Position numbers and translations under genes: made by a program. Below the pieces are notes generated by a model. That model ran no database searches and was not told the origin of the DNA. It saw nothing but the letters and a program-made list of their open reading frames with translations. From Deltaproteobacteria bacterium HGW-Deltaproteobacteria-15 (lineage in GTDB: Bacteria; Desulfobacterota; DSM-4660; Desulfatiglandales; HGW-15), in assembly GCA_002840535.1 (NCBI GenBank), contig PHBH01000004.1:1-64000 (forward strand): a stretch of 64,000 bases of DNA. Reading direction: 5' to 3'. Positions 52,490 through 62,054 of this stretch are shown here, in pieces (positions within the stretch are counted from its first letter, which is position 1; each line of letters starts with the position of its first letter).

Positions 52490-53047
52490 CTAGTAGTCAA
52501 TCCCGGGCTGCGGCTCGATTCCCTCCCGAAAGGCGTGTTTGATCTCCCGAACCTCGCTGACCGTGTGGGCGAGCTCGATTACCTGAGGATGGGCATCCCT
52601 TCCGGTCAGGACAAGATGCATGAGCGGGGGCTTTCGCCGGATGATATCCAACACCTGGTCCAGGTCAACCAGCTTGAGCTGAAGTGCGTTGTTGATCTCG
52701 TCCAGAATGAGGATATCGAACTTCCCCGACTCCATTTTTATATGGGCGAGCCGGACGGCATCCTGCGCATTCCTGCGGTGCTCCTCATAGGGATAGGGGT
52801 TGCCCTGGATCCCGCAGAATCCTTTGCCGGTAGAAGTCAGTTCGATATCGCACCCCATCTTCTTCACTCCGTCCCATTCTCCAGAGTAGAGATCGCCTTT
52901 CATGAACTGGAGAATGCAGACCTTCAAGTCATGACCGCAAGCCCTGACAGCAATGCCGAATGCGGTGGTCGTCTTCCCTTTTCCATGACCGGTGATGACC
53001 ACTACCAGCCCTTTCTTCTCCTTCGGAACAAGTTTTGTGATCTCCAT
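52490..53047 (-). CDS. cobO: Cob(I)alamin adenosyltransferase CobO/BtuR
   Basis: 185 residues from 53047 (GGAGG 7 bases upstream). P-loop GHGKGKTTTAFGIAVR, catalytic-region motifs LQFMKGDLYSGEW and FDILILDEINNALQL, then LVLTGRDAHPQVIELA match CobO. It adenosylates corrinoid in vitamin B12 synthesis or salvage. It diverges from the DUF2124-like gene; about 147 bases separate them and probably hold both promoters. Confidence 0.92.
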   Translation of the reverse strand: MEITKLVPKEKKGLVVVITGHGKGKTTTAFGIAVRACGHDLKVCILQFMKGDLYSGEWDGVKKMGCDIELTSTGKGFCGIQGNPYPYEEHRRNAQDAVRLAHIKMESGKFDILILDEINNALQLKLVDLDQVLDIIRRKPPLMHLVLTGRDAHPQVIELAHTVSEVREIKHAFREGIEPQPGIDY

Positions 53048-53194
53048 CGAAAATCCTCCCTTATTTCTATAATCATGAACAAGGTGGTGTGAAGATTGAA
53101 CCTGAGCAGAAAGCATGCTATGGCTGACCCTTCCATAAGAAAGAAACCCTTTGCAATTGCGGTCCAACCGGACCGGAGAAGAGGAGAACAGGAG

Positions 53195-53689
53195 ATGAAA
53201 AAGAGAGTCCTCTTTGAGGGAGCGGACCACACGAACATGCTGCCCTGCTTCCGCCGTCTTGTCATCGAGACCGGAATCAGGAAGCAGGAGAACCTCATAT
53301 TTGCAGGATGCGAGGGTCCCTGCTATTCCATGGCAACCTTCTTCTCCTTCGCGATAAGGGATTTGAACCTGAGCCTTTATTTTGCGGCAGATGCGAAGTT
53401 GGAGCAGATTCGAAGGCTCGAGTACGTAAAAGGGGTGGGCATGGTGGCAACGGAGAGGGAAAAACCCGTGAAGTCCAAGGTTCTTGTTCTCATGTCAGGA
53501 CTGGTTCATGTCCCTTTCGAGAACACCCTCAGCCTGGTGCGGGAAGTCTTGGGCGAGGAGGGGATCATCATCGGGGAAACGGTGGTTCCGGGGCTGTTCG
53601 AGGAAAAGGAGTGGCACACCCGGATTCCATTCAGGTACATTTTCGAATTCTCCATGAGAAATCCGACCGTCTACAAGATGGAGGAATGA
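53195..53689 (+). CDS. DUF2124-like protein
   Basis: 164 residues from 53195 (AGGAG 8 bases upstream). Recognisable features are LIFAGCEGPCYSMATFFSFAI, a Rossmann-like beta-alpha unit with two cysteines, YVKGVGMVATE, and LVLMSGLVHVPFE. The overall pattern resembles DUF2124, a family I know mainly from methanogenic archaea. The function is unknown. It precedes a hairpin and a DUF362-ferredoxin gene on the same strand. A lateral origin from archaea is possible. Confidence 0.55.
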   Translation: MKKRVLFEGADHTNMLPCFRRLVIETGIRKQENLIFAGCEGPCYSMATFFSFAIRDLNLSLYFAADAKLEQIRRLEYVKGVGMVATEREKPVKSKVLVLMSGLVHVPFENTLSLVREVLGEEGIIIGETVVPGLFEEKEWHTRIPFRYIFEFSMRNPTVYKMEE

Positions 53690-53699
53690 TTTTGATATA

Positions 53700-53726
53700 A
53701 AAGGGGCCGCGTGGCGCGACCCCTTT
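53700..53726 (+). terminator. Hairpin terminator candidate after DUF2124-like gene
   Basis: AAAGGGGCCGCG and CGCGACCCCTTT pair over 12 positions with one mismatch around a 3-base loop, 11 bases after the stop. A weak CCC/TTT tail follows. Confidence 0.55.
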
Positions 53727-53924
53727 CCCGGTTCATGCATTGCGGGCAATCATCTCATTTTCCGCAGGCGGGGGTGAGTTGGTCCTGCAGCCCGAACGGG
53801 TCCTTGAACCTCCAGGTAGAGGGTCCTTTGCCCGGGAGTATCGCTGATGGCTGCCGCTTGACGATTGCAGACAATCCGGGGTACATGAGTAGAACCACCT
53901 ATCGAGATGAAATTGGAGGGTAGA

Positions 53925-54992
53925 ATGTTCAAGGTCATGATCCATCCGGCAACCTATGAAACCGTCTCTCAGGCCGTCGATCGCGTCTTTGAAATGTTCC
54001 CTCTCGATTTGAAGGGCAAAAAGGTCCTGGTGAAACCGAATGTGTTACGCTCTTCGGAGGCAAGAGAAGGCATCGTTACCAACCCGGCCGTGCTCCGGGC
54101 GGTTGTAGAGAAGGTGGAAAGCATGAATCCCGCCTCTCTCATTGTTGGTGACAATCCGGGCCTTCTCAGTTACGGGGCAAACGAGGAGAGCTTCAGAAGA
54201 ACAGGATTGATGGAGGCGGCCAGGGGCCATTATGTGAATATCGGAAACGACTCGGAGAAGGTCGTCTTCAATCCTGATTTCATGCCCACCGTGAGCGTCT
54301 CCAGGATCGTGCTGGAGGCCGATGTCATCATCAGCCTGCCCAAGTTCAAGACCCATGGCCTGACGGTGGTCACCGGTGCCATAAAAAACTGCTACGGTTT
54401 TCTGCCCGGTGCGCAGAAAGCACGACTCCACAGGGCCGCAGGAAGCCCGGAACGGTTCCAGGAGATGATTGTGGATGTGTTCCGGCTGCGCGTACCGGAT
54501 CTCTTTATCATGGATGCGGTTGTCGGGATGGAGGGAAACGGCCCGACTTCCCCGGATCTCAGGGACATCGGACTGATCCTTGCCTCTGACAATGGTGTGG
54601 CCATGGATGGGGTAGTCGCTACCATGATGGGTTGTGCGCCGGAACGGCTGCAGTTCCTCCGCAAAGCCAAGGAAATGGGACTGGGCGACTACTGTCTCGA
54701 CCACATTGAAATCGTCGGTGAATTGAAAAAGCTCCCCAATTTCAAGCTTCCGCCTCTGAGCGGCGAGGCGATTCATGGCAACGAGATGATTCAGGCTTTT
54801 CTGAAGCAGCGAACGCTCCTGCGGCCCAAGGCGGATCCGCAGCTCTGCACAGCCTGCTCCACCTGCGTCAACCAATGCCCGGTATCCGCCCTGTCAATGC
54901 ACGATAATATACCCCAGGTGGATGGTGATGCCTGTATCACCTGCTTCTGCTGCCAGGAAGTCTGCCCGGAAAAGGCCATCACACTTCAATGA
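53925..54992 (+). CDS. DUF362 domain protein with C-terminal 2[4Fe-4S] ferredoxin
   Basis: 355 residues from 53925 (GGAGG 5 bases upstream). Residues 1-290 are DUF362 (VLVKPNVLRSSEAREGIVTN, then PKFKTHGLTVVTGAIKN and ILASDNGVAMDGV). The C-terminus has two clusters, CTACSTCVNQCPVSA and CITCFCCQEVCPEKAI. DUF362 proteins with ferredoxin modules are widespread in anaerobes; the reaction is not known. A cytoplasmic electron-transfer role is likely. Confidence 0.85.
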   Translation: MFKVMIHPATYETVSQAVDRVFEMFPLDLKGKKVLVKPNVLRSSEAREGIVTNPAVLRAVVEKVESMNPASLIVGDNPGLLSYGANEESFRRTGLMEAARGHYVNIGNDSEKVVFNPDFMPTVSVSRIVLEADVIISLPKFKTHGLTVVTGAIKNCYGFLPGAQKARLHRAAGSPERFQEMIVDVFRLRVPDLFIMDAVVGMEGNGPTSPDLRDIGLILASDNGVAMDGVVATMMGCAPERLQFLRKAKEMGLGDYCLDHIEIVGELKKLPNFKLPPLSGEAIHGNEMIQAFLKQRTLLRPKADPQLCTACSTCVNQCPVSALSMHDNIPQVDGDACITCFCCQEVCPEKAITLQ

Positions 54993-55127
54993 ACATCATC
55001 GTTGCATAAAAACAGGGGCGATCACATTCTCTCGATTGTCCGATACCGATCTCCCCCGGATGTTTCAAGTTGTGTAAAGTCGGACTGGTGGGAGGGACGA
55101 GGGGGAGAGGGGAGACACGGCCCTGGA

Positions 55128-55325
55128 CTATCTTGGCCCCTCCCGTCCAGATCCCGGCTTGGGCTGCTCTGCCCGGGTAAGACGGTAGAAGCATATCAAG
55201 AGCAGGGACCAGATGATCATAATGAACAAGAAAACCTTGAAGTTCGTAATGCCTATGTGCGACCACCGAAGCACGTAAAGCAGTACCAGAGTGGCCGCCA
55301 TGGGTATCCACTGGATCCAGTTCAT
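55128..55325 (-). CDS. Small two-helix membrane protein coupled to TRAP permease
   Basis: 65 residues. The ATG at 55325 overlaps the TRAP permease stop by four bases, with GAGGAAGG upstream. Two hydrophobic helices (about 6-19 and 27-47) flank a short His-containing loop. The charged tail ends GSGREGPR. No family recognised; it is probably an accessory subunit of this transporter. Confidence 0.6.
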   Translation of the reverse strand: MNWIQWIPMAATLVLLYVLRWSHIGITNFKVFLFIMIIWSLLLICFYRLTRAEQPKPGSGREGPR

Positions 55326-57301
55326 ATCGTCACCTTCCTCTGCCCCGGCAAATTGGAACCGTCCCTCCTCTGCCTCATCACCTTGATCACATGGGGGGAT
55401 GTGGCTGCAAAGAGTATCACCCAGCCTACGATGTCGGTCCATATGTCGGGGTGAAACATGAAGACTGCAGCCGCCACACAGACGAGCCGGACGGGCCAGC
55501 CCACCTTCTCAAGCAGCCATCCTTCCGTGAAAATGGTCAGGGCGAACAGTCCGCCGAATCCGGAAAGGATCCCGCTCGCAATCTGAGGCCATGAACCCAC
55601 AAAGAGCATGCCGGGATTGTAGACGAAGCAGAAGGGGAGGATGTACTTGCTGATCCCCAGACGCATGGAAATGTACCCGGTGGACATCGGGTTGGATTTC
55701 GCGATGCCTGCGGCCGCGAAAGAGGCCAGTGCCACCGGAGGGGTGATGGCTGAAACCAGACCGAAGTAAAAGGCAAAAAGATGGGCGGCGATAGGCTCCA
55801 CGCCCATCTTCTCGATAGCCGGGATAACCAGCGCCTCGAGGGTGATGTAAACGGCCGTGGTGGTGAGGCCCATGCCCAGGATCATGGCGACAATGGCGGT
55901 GAGCGCCAGGAGGAGCCAGAGATGTCCGCCTGAAACGGTGACCAGGATGGAGGTGAGCTTCAGGCCGAGCCCGGACACGAAGACGCAGCCGATGATGATT
56001 CCGGCGCAGGCGCAGGCAACCGAAACACTCACCGCCTCGCGAGCCGCGCCTTCCAGGGCAGCCAGCATGTCTATTGCGCTCATGCGCGTCTCCTTGCGCA
56101 GAAAGGAGAGCGCTATGGTTCCGAGGATTGCCCAGAAGGCGGCAAACATCGGGCTCTTTCCCATGATCATCAGTACGATGATGATGGCAATGGCGAGGAA
56201 AAGATGTCCCCCTCGTCTCAATTCGTCCTTGAGGTTGGGCAGTTGGTCCCTGGTCAGCCGGTGAATGCCGGTTTTTCGCGCCTCAAAATGGACCATCACG
56301 TAGATGGTGAAGAAATACATCATGGCGGGAAAGAGGGAGGACAATGCCACGCTGAGATAAGGTATGCTGAGAAATTCAGCAATGATGAACGCTGCCGCAC
56401 CCATGATGGGGGGCATGATCTGCCCCCCGGAAGAGGCGCATGCCTCCACGGCCCCGGCAAAGGCCGGGCGGTAGCCGATGCTCTTCATCAGGGGAATGGT
56501 AAAGGTGCCGGTGGTGACCACATTGGCTACCGCAGAGCCGGAGACCGTCCCCATAAGGCAAGAGCTGACAACGGCAGCCTTGGCCGGCCCTCCCACTCTG
56601 GCCCCGGTGATCGCCACTGCGACATTGATGAAAAACTTGCCCGCCCCTGAGCGGACCAGAAACGACCCGAAGAGGATGAACAGGAAGATATATGTGGCCA
56701 TGGCCATGAGCGGGATGCCGAAAATTCCATTTTCCGCCATGAACTGGTAATCCAGGATGGTAAACCAGTCTGAAGGGGGCCCGTACAAAGGGCCGGGAAA
56801 CCAGTTGGAAAAGGCGGTATGGAGCAGGAAAAACCCGGAGATGATGACCATGGCCCAGCCAACGGATCGGCGGGTCGCCTCCAGCAGAAGGAAGATGAAC
56901 AGGGTGCCCGACCAGTAATCCCAGAAGTTCAGGTCGCCCTGGCGCAGGATGAACTTCTCAATGTCCCAGATCACATACACCTGAATGGCAATGACCAGCC
57001 CGATAAGCAGGAGGTCTACGCCGAACCACCGGTTTCTGGGCTCCTTCCACCCCTTACGGCCCAGGGGTCTGAGCAGAAAACAGAGCACCAGGATAAAGGC
57101 CAGGTGAGTGGAGCGGAAGGAGTGGGCCTCCAATGCACCCGCAAAGGCCACATAGAAGTGGTAAAGACTGAGGCTGATCGAAAGCAGGCAGACCGCAAGT
57201 TCCAGGGGATACCGGAACAGGCTCCCGGGCTGCTTGAGGAGCCACTCCAACACTGTTGGGGCCTTCTGTTCCTGGTAGGCGAGCTTTTCTTCGGTTGGCA
57301 C
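55322..57301 (-). CDS. TRAP transporter fused permease (DctQM type)
   Basis: About 659 residues. A GTG at 57301 is the best start: AGGAGG lies 9 bases upstream, while the ATG further out has no SD. The first 190 residues form the four-helix DctQ part and the rest the DctM part with about 12 helices, for example GAARGVGGPAKAA-type loops near GARVGGPAKAAVVSS and SGGQIMPPIMGAAAF. It is the membrane unit of a TAXI-type TRAP importer using a sodium gradient. The TAXI receptor gene lies directly upstream. Confidence 0.9.
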   Translation of the reverse strand: MPTEEKLAYQEQKAPTVLEWLLKQPGSLFRYPLELAVCLLSISLSLYHFYVAFAGALEAHSFRSTHLAFILVLCFLLRPLGRKGWKEPRNRWFGVDLLLIGLVIAIQVYVIWDIEKFILRQGDLNFWDYWSGTLFIFLLLEATRRSVGWAMVIISGFFLLHTAFSNWFPGPLYGPPSDWFTILDYQFMAENGIFGIPLMAMATYIFLFILFGSFLVRSGAGKFFINVAVAITGARVGGPAKAAVVSSCLMGTVSGSAVANVVTTGTFTIPLMKSIGYRPAFAGAVEACASSGGQIMPPIMGAAAFIIAEFLSIPYLSVALSSLFPAMMYFFTIYVMVHFEARKTGIHRLTRDQLPNLKDELRRGGHLFLAIAIIIVLMIMGKSPMFAAFWAILGTIALSFLRKETRMSAIDMLAALEGAAREAVSVSVACACAGIIIGCVFVSGLGLKLTSILVTVSGGHLWLLLALTAIVAMILGMGLTTTAVYITLEALVIPAIEKMGVEPIAAHLFAFYFGLVSAITPPVALASFAAAGIAKSNPMSTGYISMRLGISKYILPFCFVYNPGMLFVGSWPQIASGILSGFGGLFALTIFTEGWLLEKVGWPVRLVCVAAAVFMFHPDIWTDIVGWVILFAATSPHVIKVMRQRRDGSNLPGQRKVTI

Positions 57302-57332
57302 CGTTGTTCTCCTCCTCAGGTGCTGCATCACC

Positions 57333-58307
57333 CTATTTTACATAACCCTTTTCCTTGTAATACTTCAGCGCCCCGGGATGGACCTCTATGCGATTCCCCA
57401 GCAATGCCTGGTCGGGTTTGGAATCCTCGATATCTTTCTTCTTCACCTGGGCCAGCTCCGGCCAGGAATCGTAAAGGGTCTTCACGATCTTGTAGGCCAT
57501 TTCATCCGGGACATGCTTGCCTATGACGATCTGTGTAACCGTGGCAGGGGTCAGGACCGGCTCGTTATACCCTTCATATGTGTTGGGCTTGACAGTGTAC
57601 GCCATCAGACCGGGTTCGATCTCCAGAAGCTTTTTCATGTGCGCTTCGTCCAACCCCACCAGACGAATGCCGGGCTGGAAATTCAGGTCGAGAATCGTGG
57701 CCTGTGGCAGGCTGGTCACGGCCATATACACATCGCTGTGGCCGTCTTTCATAAGCTGTGCCGAGTCGGCATAGCCCACAAAGGTCACGCTGCCGCCGCT
57801 CTTCTTGATGCTGTCAAAGGACAAGCCGTACGCCTGCAGGACCTGTTCGGCAATGACGGTTCCGGTAAATCCGGTTACGCCGGGGACGATTCTCTTGTCC
57901 TTGAAGTCTGCCGGGCTTTTCAGGCTGCTGTCGCGCCGAACAGCCATCTGAAACACCCCCGGATAAAGAGACATCAGATGGCGGACGTTTTCATACTTCT
58001 TGTCAAAGGGGTGCAACCCCTTTATCGCCGCATAGGATGTGTGGGTGTAGGTCCAGCCCAGATCGGCCCGTTTCGCATCAATGGCTTTGATGTTCCCTAC
58101 TCCCCCGCCGGGGCCGTTGCTGGTGCTGATGCCCGGGATCTTCTTTTCGAGGACGGACATCATTGCAGCGCCCAAAGGGTACCAGGAGCCGCCTTCAGGG
58201 CCGGAAAACATGCGCAGGAACTGCTGATCGGCAGATTGTGCAAGGGGCGCAGAGAGCATGATCACAAGAGCCGCAATCAGTCCAACCAATCCGTACCTCT
58301 TCTTCAT
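57333..58307 (-). CDS. TAXI-family TRAP transporter solute-binding protein
   Basis: 324 residues with a signal peptide (LIAALVIMLSAPLAQSA). The TAXI fold motifs are FSGPEGGSWYPLGAAM near 34-49, SNGPGGGVGNIKAID and the SYAAIKG and YPGVFQMAVRRDSSL segments. It binds the organic acid (the ligand is often glutamate, 2-oxoglutarate or similar) and delivers it to the fused permease. The downstream 2-oxoacid genes make an oxo acid a reasonable guess. Confidence 0.88.
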   Translation of the reverse strand: MKKRYGLVGLIAALVIMLSAPLAQSADQQFLRMFSGPEGGSWYPLGAAMMSVLEKKIPGISTSNGPGGGVGNIKAIDAKRADLGWTYTHTSYAAIKGLHPFDKKYENVRHLMSLYPGVFQMAVRRDSSLKSPADFKDKRIVPGVTGFTGTVIAEQVLQAYGLSFDSIKKSGGSVTFVGYADSAQLMKDGHSDVYMAVTSLPQATILDLNFQPGIRLVGLDEAHMKKLLEIEPGLMAYTVKPNTYEGYNEPVLTPATVTQIVIGKHVPDEMAYKIVKTLYDSWPELAQVKKKDIEDSKPDQALLGNRIEVHPGALKYYKEKGYVK

Positions 58308-58641
58308 CGCTTACCTCCTGAATGGATGTTAGGGTTACGTATGGACAAGACGGATGTCGAGCGGAACCATCCGGCAACAACCCAGGGTAAGGAAGGGGGC
58401 GTTTTCGTGAATGATATGGTTTGAGTGGTGCGGTAAGTTTTCCTTGAACAGGGTGACGCTGCAATTCATCTGCAGATCCTCGCAGTGGTTCACGTCTGCC
58501 GCGATCAGTTCAGGAATAAACAGCTCTGTCTCGGATATGTTCAGATTAAAGTGATGTGAGATTCTATAAAATCCTGCGACTGAAGTCCTTCTATTTTACT
58601 TTTTCACGTCATGTCAATGAAAAAGCTTTTCCGCTGGAACC
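58308..58641 (-). promoter_or_regulatory. Upstream region of the TRAP operon
   Basis: A 334-bp gap without coding sequence. The complement has TTGACA at 58612-58617; the hexamer 17 bases on (ATAGAA) is a poor -10, so only a weak promoter can be proposed. The region between is AT-rich near 58560-58600. Confidence 0.3.
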
Positions 58642-59460
58642 CTACCGCTGTTCTCGGCCCTCTTCAGTAACGGGGTTTATCAGCGATCCGATCCGCTCGA
58701 TCCTGATCTCCACCCTGTCCCCTGCCTTCAGGTAGACCGGGGGCTTGCGGACATATCCAACCCCGCTCGGAGTGCCCGTCAAGATCACCGTGCCGGGTTT
58801 CAACGTCATTCCCGTGGAGAGAAATTCGATCAGCACCGCGACCGAAAAGATCATGTCGGAGGTATTGGTTTCCTGCATGACCTCCCCATTCAGGATGCAT
58901 TGCAACTGGAGAGACTGAGGGTCGGGTATTTCGTCCGGGGTAACGAGGGCCGGACCCAGGGGGCAGAAGCTGTCAAAGCTCTTCCCTTTGACCCATTGGC
59001 CGCCGCCCGCGTGTTTCTGCCAACGTCGGGCCGAGACGTCGTTCCCTGCGGTGTACCCAAAAACATGCTCCATCGCCCTGGCCGCTGGAACGTTCTTTGC
59101 GGCCTTGCCGATGACCACGGCAAGCTCGGCTTCGTAATCCACCTGTGGGGGGTCGAGACACGAGGAAGGCAGGACAATAGGGTCTTCAGGGTTGTTCAGT
59201 GCGGCCGGGTTCTTCATGAAAAGCACCGGGTGGCCGGGGATCACGGCGCCGGTCTCCTGGGCGTGCCGGTGATAATTCAGGCCGATGCAGAGTATGGCCG
59301 CCGGCTCCAGGGGGGCCAGGAGCTTTTTGACCCTTTTCCGGTCCCCTCTCTTCTTGATCTCCTCAAAAGGATTCCCCTCCAGGACCGCCGCAGCACCGTC
59401 TGCGTAATCATATCCATAGCGGACCACATCATCTGCATCCAAGAAACGGATTATGCGCAT
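58642..59460 (-). CDS. Fumarylacetoacetate hydrolase family protein
   Basis: 272 residues from 59460 (GGAGG upstream; an earlier ATG is unsupported). Motifs of the FAH fold: CIGLNYHRHAQE, VDYEAELAVVIGK, GYTAGNDVSARRWQ, and the C-terminal ILTGTPSGVGYVR with metal-binding Glu residues. Members cleave acylpyruvates or decarboxylate oxaloacetate. It may act on the acid imported by the TRAP system; it is transcribed away from the 2-oxoacid oxidoreductase operon. Confidence 0.88.
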   Translation of the reverse strand: MRIIRFLDADDVVRYGYDYADGAAAVLEGNPFEEIKKRGDRKRVKKLLAPLEPAAILCIGLNYHRHAQETGAVIPGHPVLFMKNPAALNNPEDPIVLPSSCLDPPQVDYEAELAVVIGKAAKNVPAARAMEHVFGYTAGNDVSARRWQKHAGGGQWVKGKSFDSFCPLGPALVTPDEIPDPQSLQLQCILNGEVMQETNTSDMIFSVAVLIEFLSTGMTLKPGTVILTGTPSGVGYVRKPPVYLKAGDRVEIRIERIGSLINPVTEEGREQR

Positions 59461-59599
59461 GGAAACACCCCCCTCCAAGTTGAATCGTCTCTCATACATT
59501 CCTGCCATGGATTGGATGTGAAAATCAATGGGACTTGATCTTTTTTCCGTAAACGGCTTAAATACCCTTCTGCATCGAACCTATCAGGAAGAACAGAAC

Positions 59600-60748
59600 A
59601 TGCCGAAATGTATTGTCCCTCTTCCTCCCGGAGCCTCCGGCCCACGGTATTTGTCCGGCAACGAGGCCGCTGCAGAAGGGGCACTGGCAGCCGGCTGCCG
59701 TTTTTACGCCGGCTACCCTATCACACCCTCTTCGGAGATCATGGAGGCCCTGGCCAGGGATCTGCCTCGGGCAGGCGGACATTTCATGCAGATGGAGGAT
59801 GAGATCGCCTCCATCTCGGCCGTCGTAGGCGCATCCTGGACAGGGGTGAAATCCATGACCGCCACGAGCGGACCGGGTTTGAGCCTCATGCAGGAGTGTC
59901 TGGGCTACGCCGCGTTCACAGAGACCCCTCTCGTGGTCATCGACGTTCAACGGGCGGGTCCGTGCACCGGGCAGGCTACCAAGGTGGGGGCAGGGGATAT
60001 CATGGCCGTAAAGTGGGGATCCCACGGGGACTACCAGGTGCTCGCCTTTTCTCCCTGGTCGGTCGAGGAGATGTTCACCTTGACGGTGGAGGCCTTCAAC
60101 TGGTCCGAGAGGCTCAGGGTGCCGGCCTTTGTCCTGGCCGAGGAGGCGACGGGCCACTTGAGGGAGCGGGTCGATCTTCCTGCGCAAGTGGAGCTCTATG
60201 GCCGCGACTACAGGCCGGGCGAGCCGCCCTTCGGAACAGAGGAAAGAGACGGGGTCCCTTCCATGCCCCGGTTCGGCCAGGGGGAAAACCTCATGGTCAC
60301 AGGGTCGACTCACGACAGCAGGGGTTTCCGAAAAGTTGAAGATCCGCTGGTGCACGACAGGCTTGTCAGGAGGCTGAATGAAAAGGTGCTTTCACGGGCC
60401 GGTCGAATCTGCAGGTACGAATCGTGCTACCTGGAAAATGCCGAGCTCATCGTGGTGGCCTACGGCTTCACCGCCCGTGCGGCATTGAAAGCCGTCAAAA
60501 TTGCCAGGACAAAGGGGCTGCCGGCAGGGCTTCTCCGTCCCATCACGATCTGGCCCTTTGATCGTGCCTTGTTCGCCGGCCATGCAGGGGAGGGGCGCCG
60601 TTTTCTGGTCCCTGAGATGAACCTGGGACAGGTGGCCGACCTGGTCCGCTCCGCGGCCGGAGGGAGGCGGGTCGATTCCCTCACACAGGTGAACGGCGAA
60701 ACCATTGAGCCGGCCGCCATTCTTGCCGCCATCGAGGAGGCCTTTTAA
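59600..60748 (+). CDS. 2-oxoacid:ferredoxin oxidoreductase alpha subunit
   Basis: 382 residues from 59600 (AGGAAG 9 bases upstream). Domain I motifs GNEAAAEGALAAGC, YPITPSSEIMEAL and TSGPGLSLMQECLG bind the TPP pyrimidine side and CoA; domain II is AGPCTGQATKVGAG. It resembles KorA (2-oxoglutarate) and VorB-type enzymes. The beta subunit starts at the stop (TAATG). The enzyme converts a 2-oxoacid to acyl-CoA and CO2, reducing ferredoxin; the exact substrate cannot be read. Confidence 0.88.
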   Translation: MPKCIVPLPPGASGPRYLSGNEAAAEGALAAGCRFYAGYPITPSSEIMEALARDLPRAGGHFMQMEDEIASISAVVGASWTGVKSMTATSGPGLSLMQECLGYAAFTETPLVVIDVQRAGPCTGQATKVGAGDIMAVKWGSHGDYQVLAFSPWSVEEMFTLTVEAFNWSERLRVPAFVLAEEATGHLRERVDLPAQVELYGRDYRPGEPPFGTEERDGVPSMPRFGQGENLMVTGSTHDSRGFRKVEDPLVHDRLVRRLNEKVLSRAGRICRYESCYLENAELIVVAYGFTARAALKAVKIARTKGLPAGLLRPITIWPFDRALFAGHAGEGRRFLVPEMNLGQVADLVRSAAGGRRVDSLTQVNGETIEPAAILAAIEEAF

Positions 60749-61500
60749 TGGGGCGAGACCTGGAGAAATACCTGAGAGAAGAGGTGCAAAGCACACCTTT
60801 CTGCCCCGGGTGCGGTCACGGCGTCCTGCTTGGTCTGATGCTTCGCGCCATAGACGGCCTTGGCCTGGACATGCGGCGGTTGCTGTTCGTGTCGGGGATA
60901 GGGTGCGCAGCATGGATCCCCAGCCCGAATTACAAAGCCGACACCCTCCACACCCTGCACGGCCGCGCCGTGGCCTTTGCCACCGGCGCCAAGGTGGCAA
61001 ACCCTGAACTCAAGGTCGTGGTCATATCGGGCGATGGCGATCTCGCCTCCATTGGAGGGAACCACCTCATTCATGCTGCAAGGAGGGGGATCGACATGAC
61101 GGTCATCTGCGCTAACAACATGATTTATGGCATGACGGGCGGGCAGGCGGCGCCGACCACTCCCGAAACCTCCCTGACCGCCACCACGCCGGAGGGGAGC
61201 GTTTATCCTCCTTTCGATCTTTGCCGGCTGGTAAAGGCGGCGGGCGCTGCGTACGTGGCGAGGGGCTCGATTGTCCGTCCCTATGATCTCATCGGCTACA
61301 TCAGTAAGGCGTTGGAAACGACTTCCTTTTCCTTTGTGGAGGTCTTGAGCCCCTGCCCCACGCAGTATGGCAGGAGGAACCGGCAGGACACACCCGCCAT
61401 GATGTTCGACCATCTCTCTCGTATCTGCAGGGAGCGCACCGAGATCGACCCCTCCCACTCTTTGCCGAAAGGGAGCGTGGTGCTTGGGGAAGTTTCATGA
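60748..61500 (+). CDS. 2-oxoacid:ferredoxin oxidoreductase beta subunit
   Basis: 250 residues. FCPGCGHG and GIGCAAW supply cluster cysteines; the TPP motif is ISGDGDLASIGGNHLIH with a downstream NNMIYGMTGGQ. The layout matches KorB. It overlaps the alpha stop by one base and the gamma start by four. Together with alpha and gamma it forms the catalytic core. Confidence 0.9.
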   Translation: MGRDLEKYLREEVQSTPFCPGCGHGVLLGLMLRAIDGLGLDMRRLLFVSGIGCAAWIPSPNYKADTLHTLHGRAVAFATGAKVANPELKVVVISGDGDLASIGGNHLIHAARRGIDMTVICANNMIYGMTGGQAAPTTPETSLTATTPEGSVYPPFDLCRLVKAAGAAYVARGSIVRPYDLIGYISKALETTSFSFVEVLSPCPTQYGRRNRQDTPAMMFDHLSRICRERTEIDPSHSLPKGSVVLGEVS

Positions 61501-62054
61501 CGACTGAAATACAAGAGGTTACCGGGATCAGGCTTGCGGGCTTTGGCGGGCAGGGCGTGATCCTTGCGGGGGTGCTCCTGGGCCATGCCGCGGTGTGTGA
61601 CGGCCTCTTCGCCGCAGGCTCCAACTCCTATGGCGCGCAGGCGCGGGGATCGGCCTGCAAGGCCGAGGTGGTGATTTCGAACGAACCCATCGACTATCCC
61701 CACGTGGAGCTTGCCAACCTCTTTGTAGCCATGAGCCAGGGAGGATATGACGCCTTTGAGGGCAAGGTCGCCGAAGGAGGCAAAATCTTTTTTGACCCGG
61801 GGCTCGTCTCCGGGCTCAAGGGCAACCGGAAGGAACAGGGTTTCGATGTAACGTCCATCAGCGTGAACCAGCTGAAGAACAAGCAGGCTGCGAACGTAAT
61901 CTGGGTCGGCGTGGTGGCGGGGGCCACGGGGTGGTTCAGCGAAGAGGGGCTTTATAATGCGGTCAGGCGGAATGTGCCCGAGCGATTCATCGATCTCAAC
62001 CTCCGGGCCCTCGAGCGGGGGCTCTTTCTCGGCCGTGAAGGGAAGGAGGGTTAG
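61497..62054 (+). CDS. 2-oxoacid:ferredoxin oxidoreductase gamma subunit
   Basis: 185 residues. GFGGQGVILAGVLLGHAA is the typical N-terminus, and YGAQARGSACKAEVVIS and DYPHVELANLFVAMSQGGYD follow. The subunit stabilises the alpha-beta core. It ends directly before the flavoprotein start. Confidence 0.9.
   Translation: MTTEIQEVTGIRLAGFGGQGVILAGVLLGHAAVCDGLFAAGSNSYGAQARGSACKAEVVISNEPIDYPHVELANLFVAMSQGGYDAFEGKVAEGGKIFFDPGLVSGLKGNRKEQGFDVTSISVNQLKNKQAANVIWVGVVAGATGWFSEEGLYNAVRRNVPERFIDLNLRALERGLFLGREGKEG

Noticed and set aside
52490..53230. Extended CobO start
   Set aside because: The upstream part overlaps the DUF2124 start on the other strand; GGAGG supports 53047.
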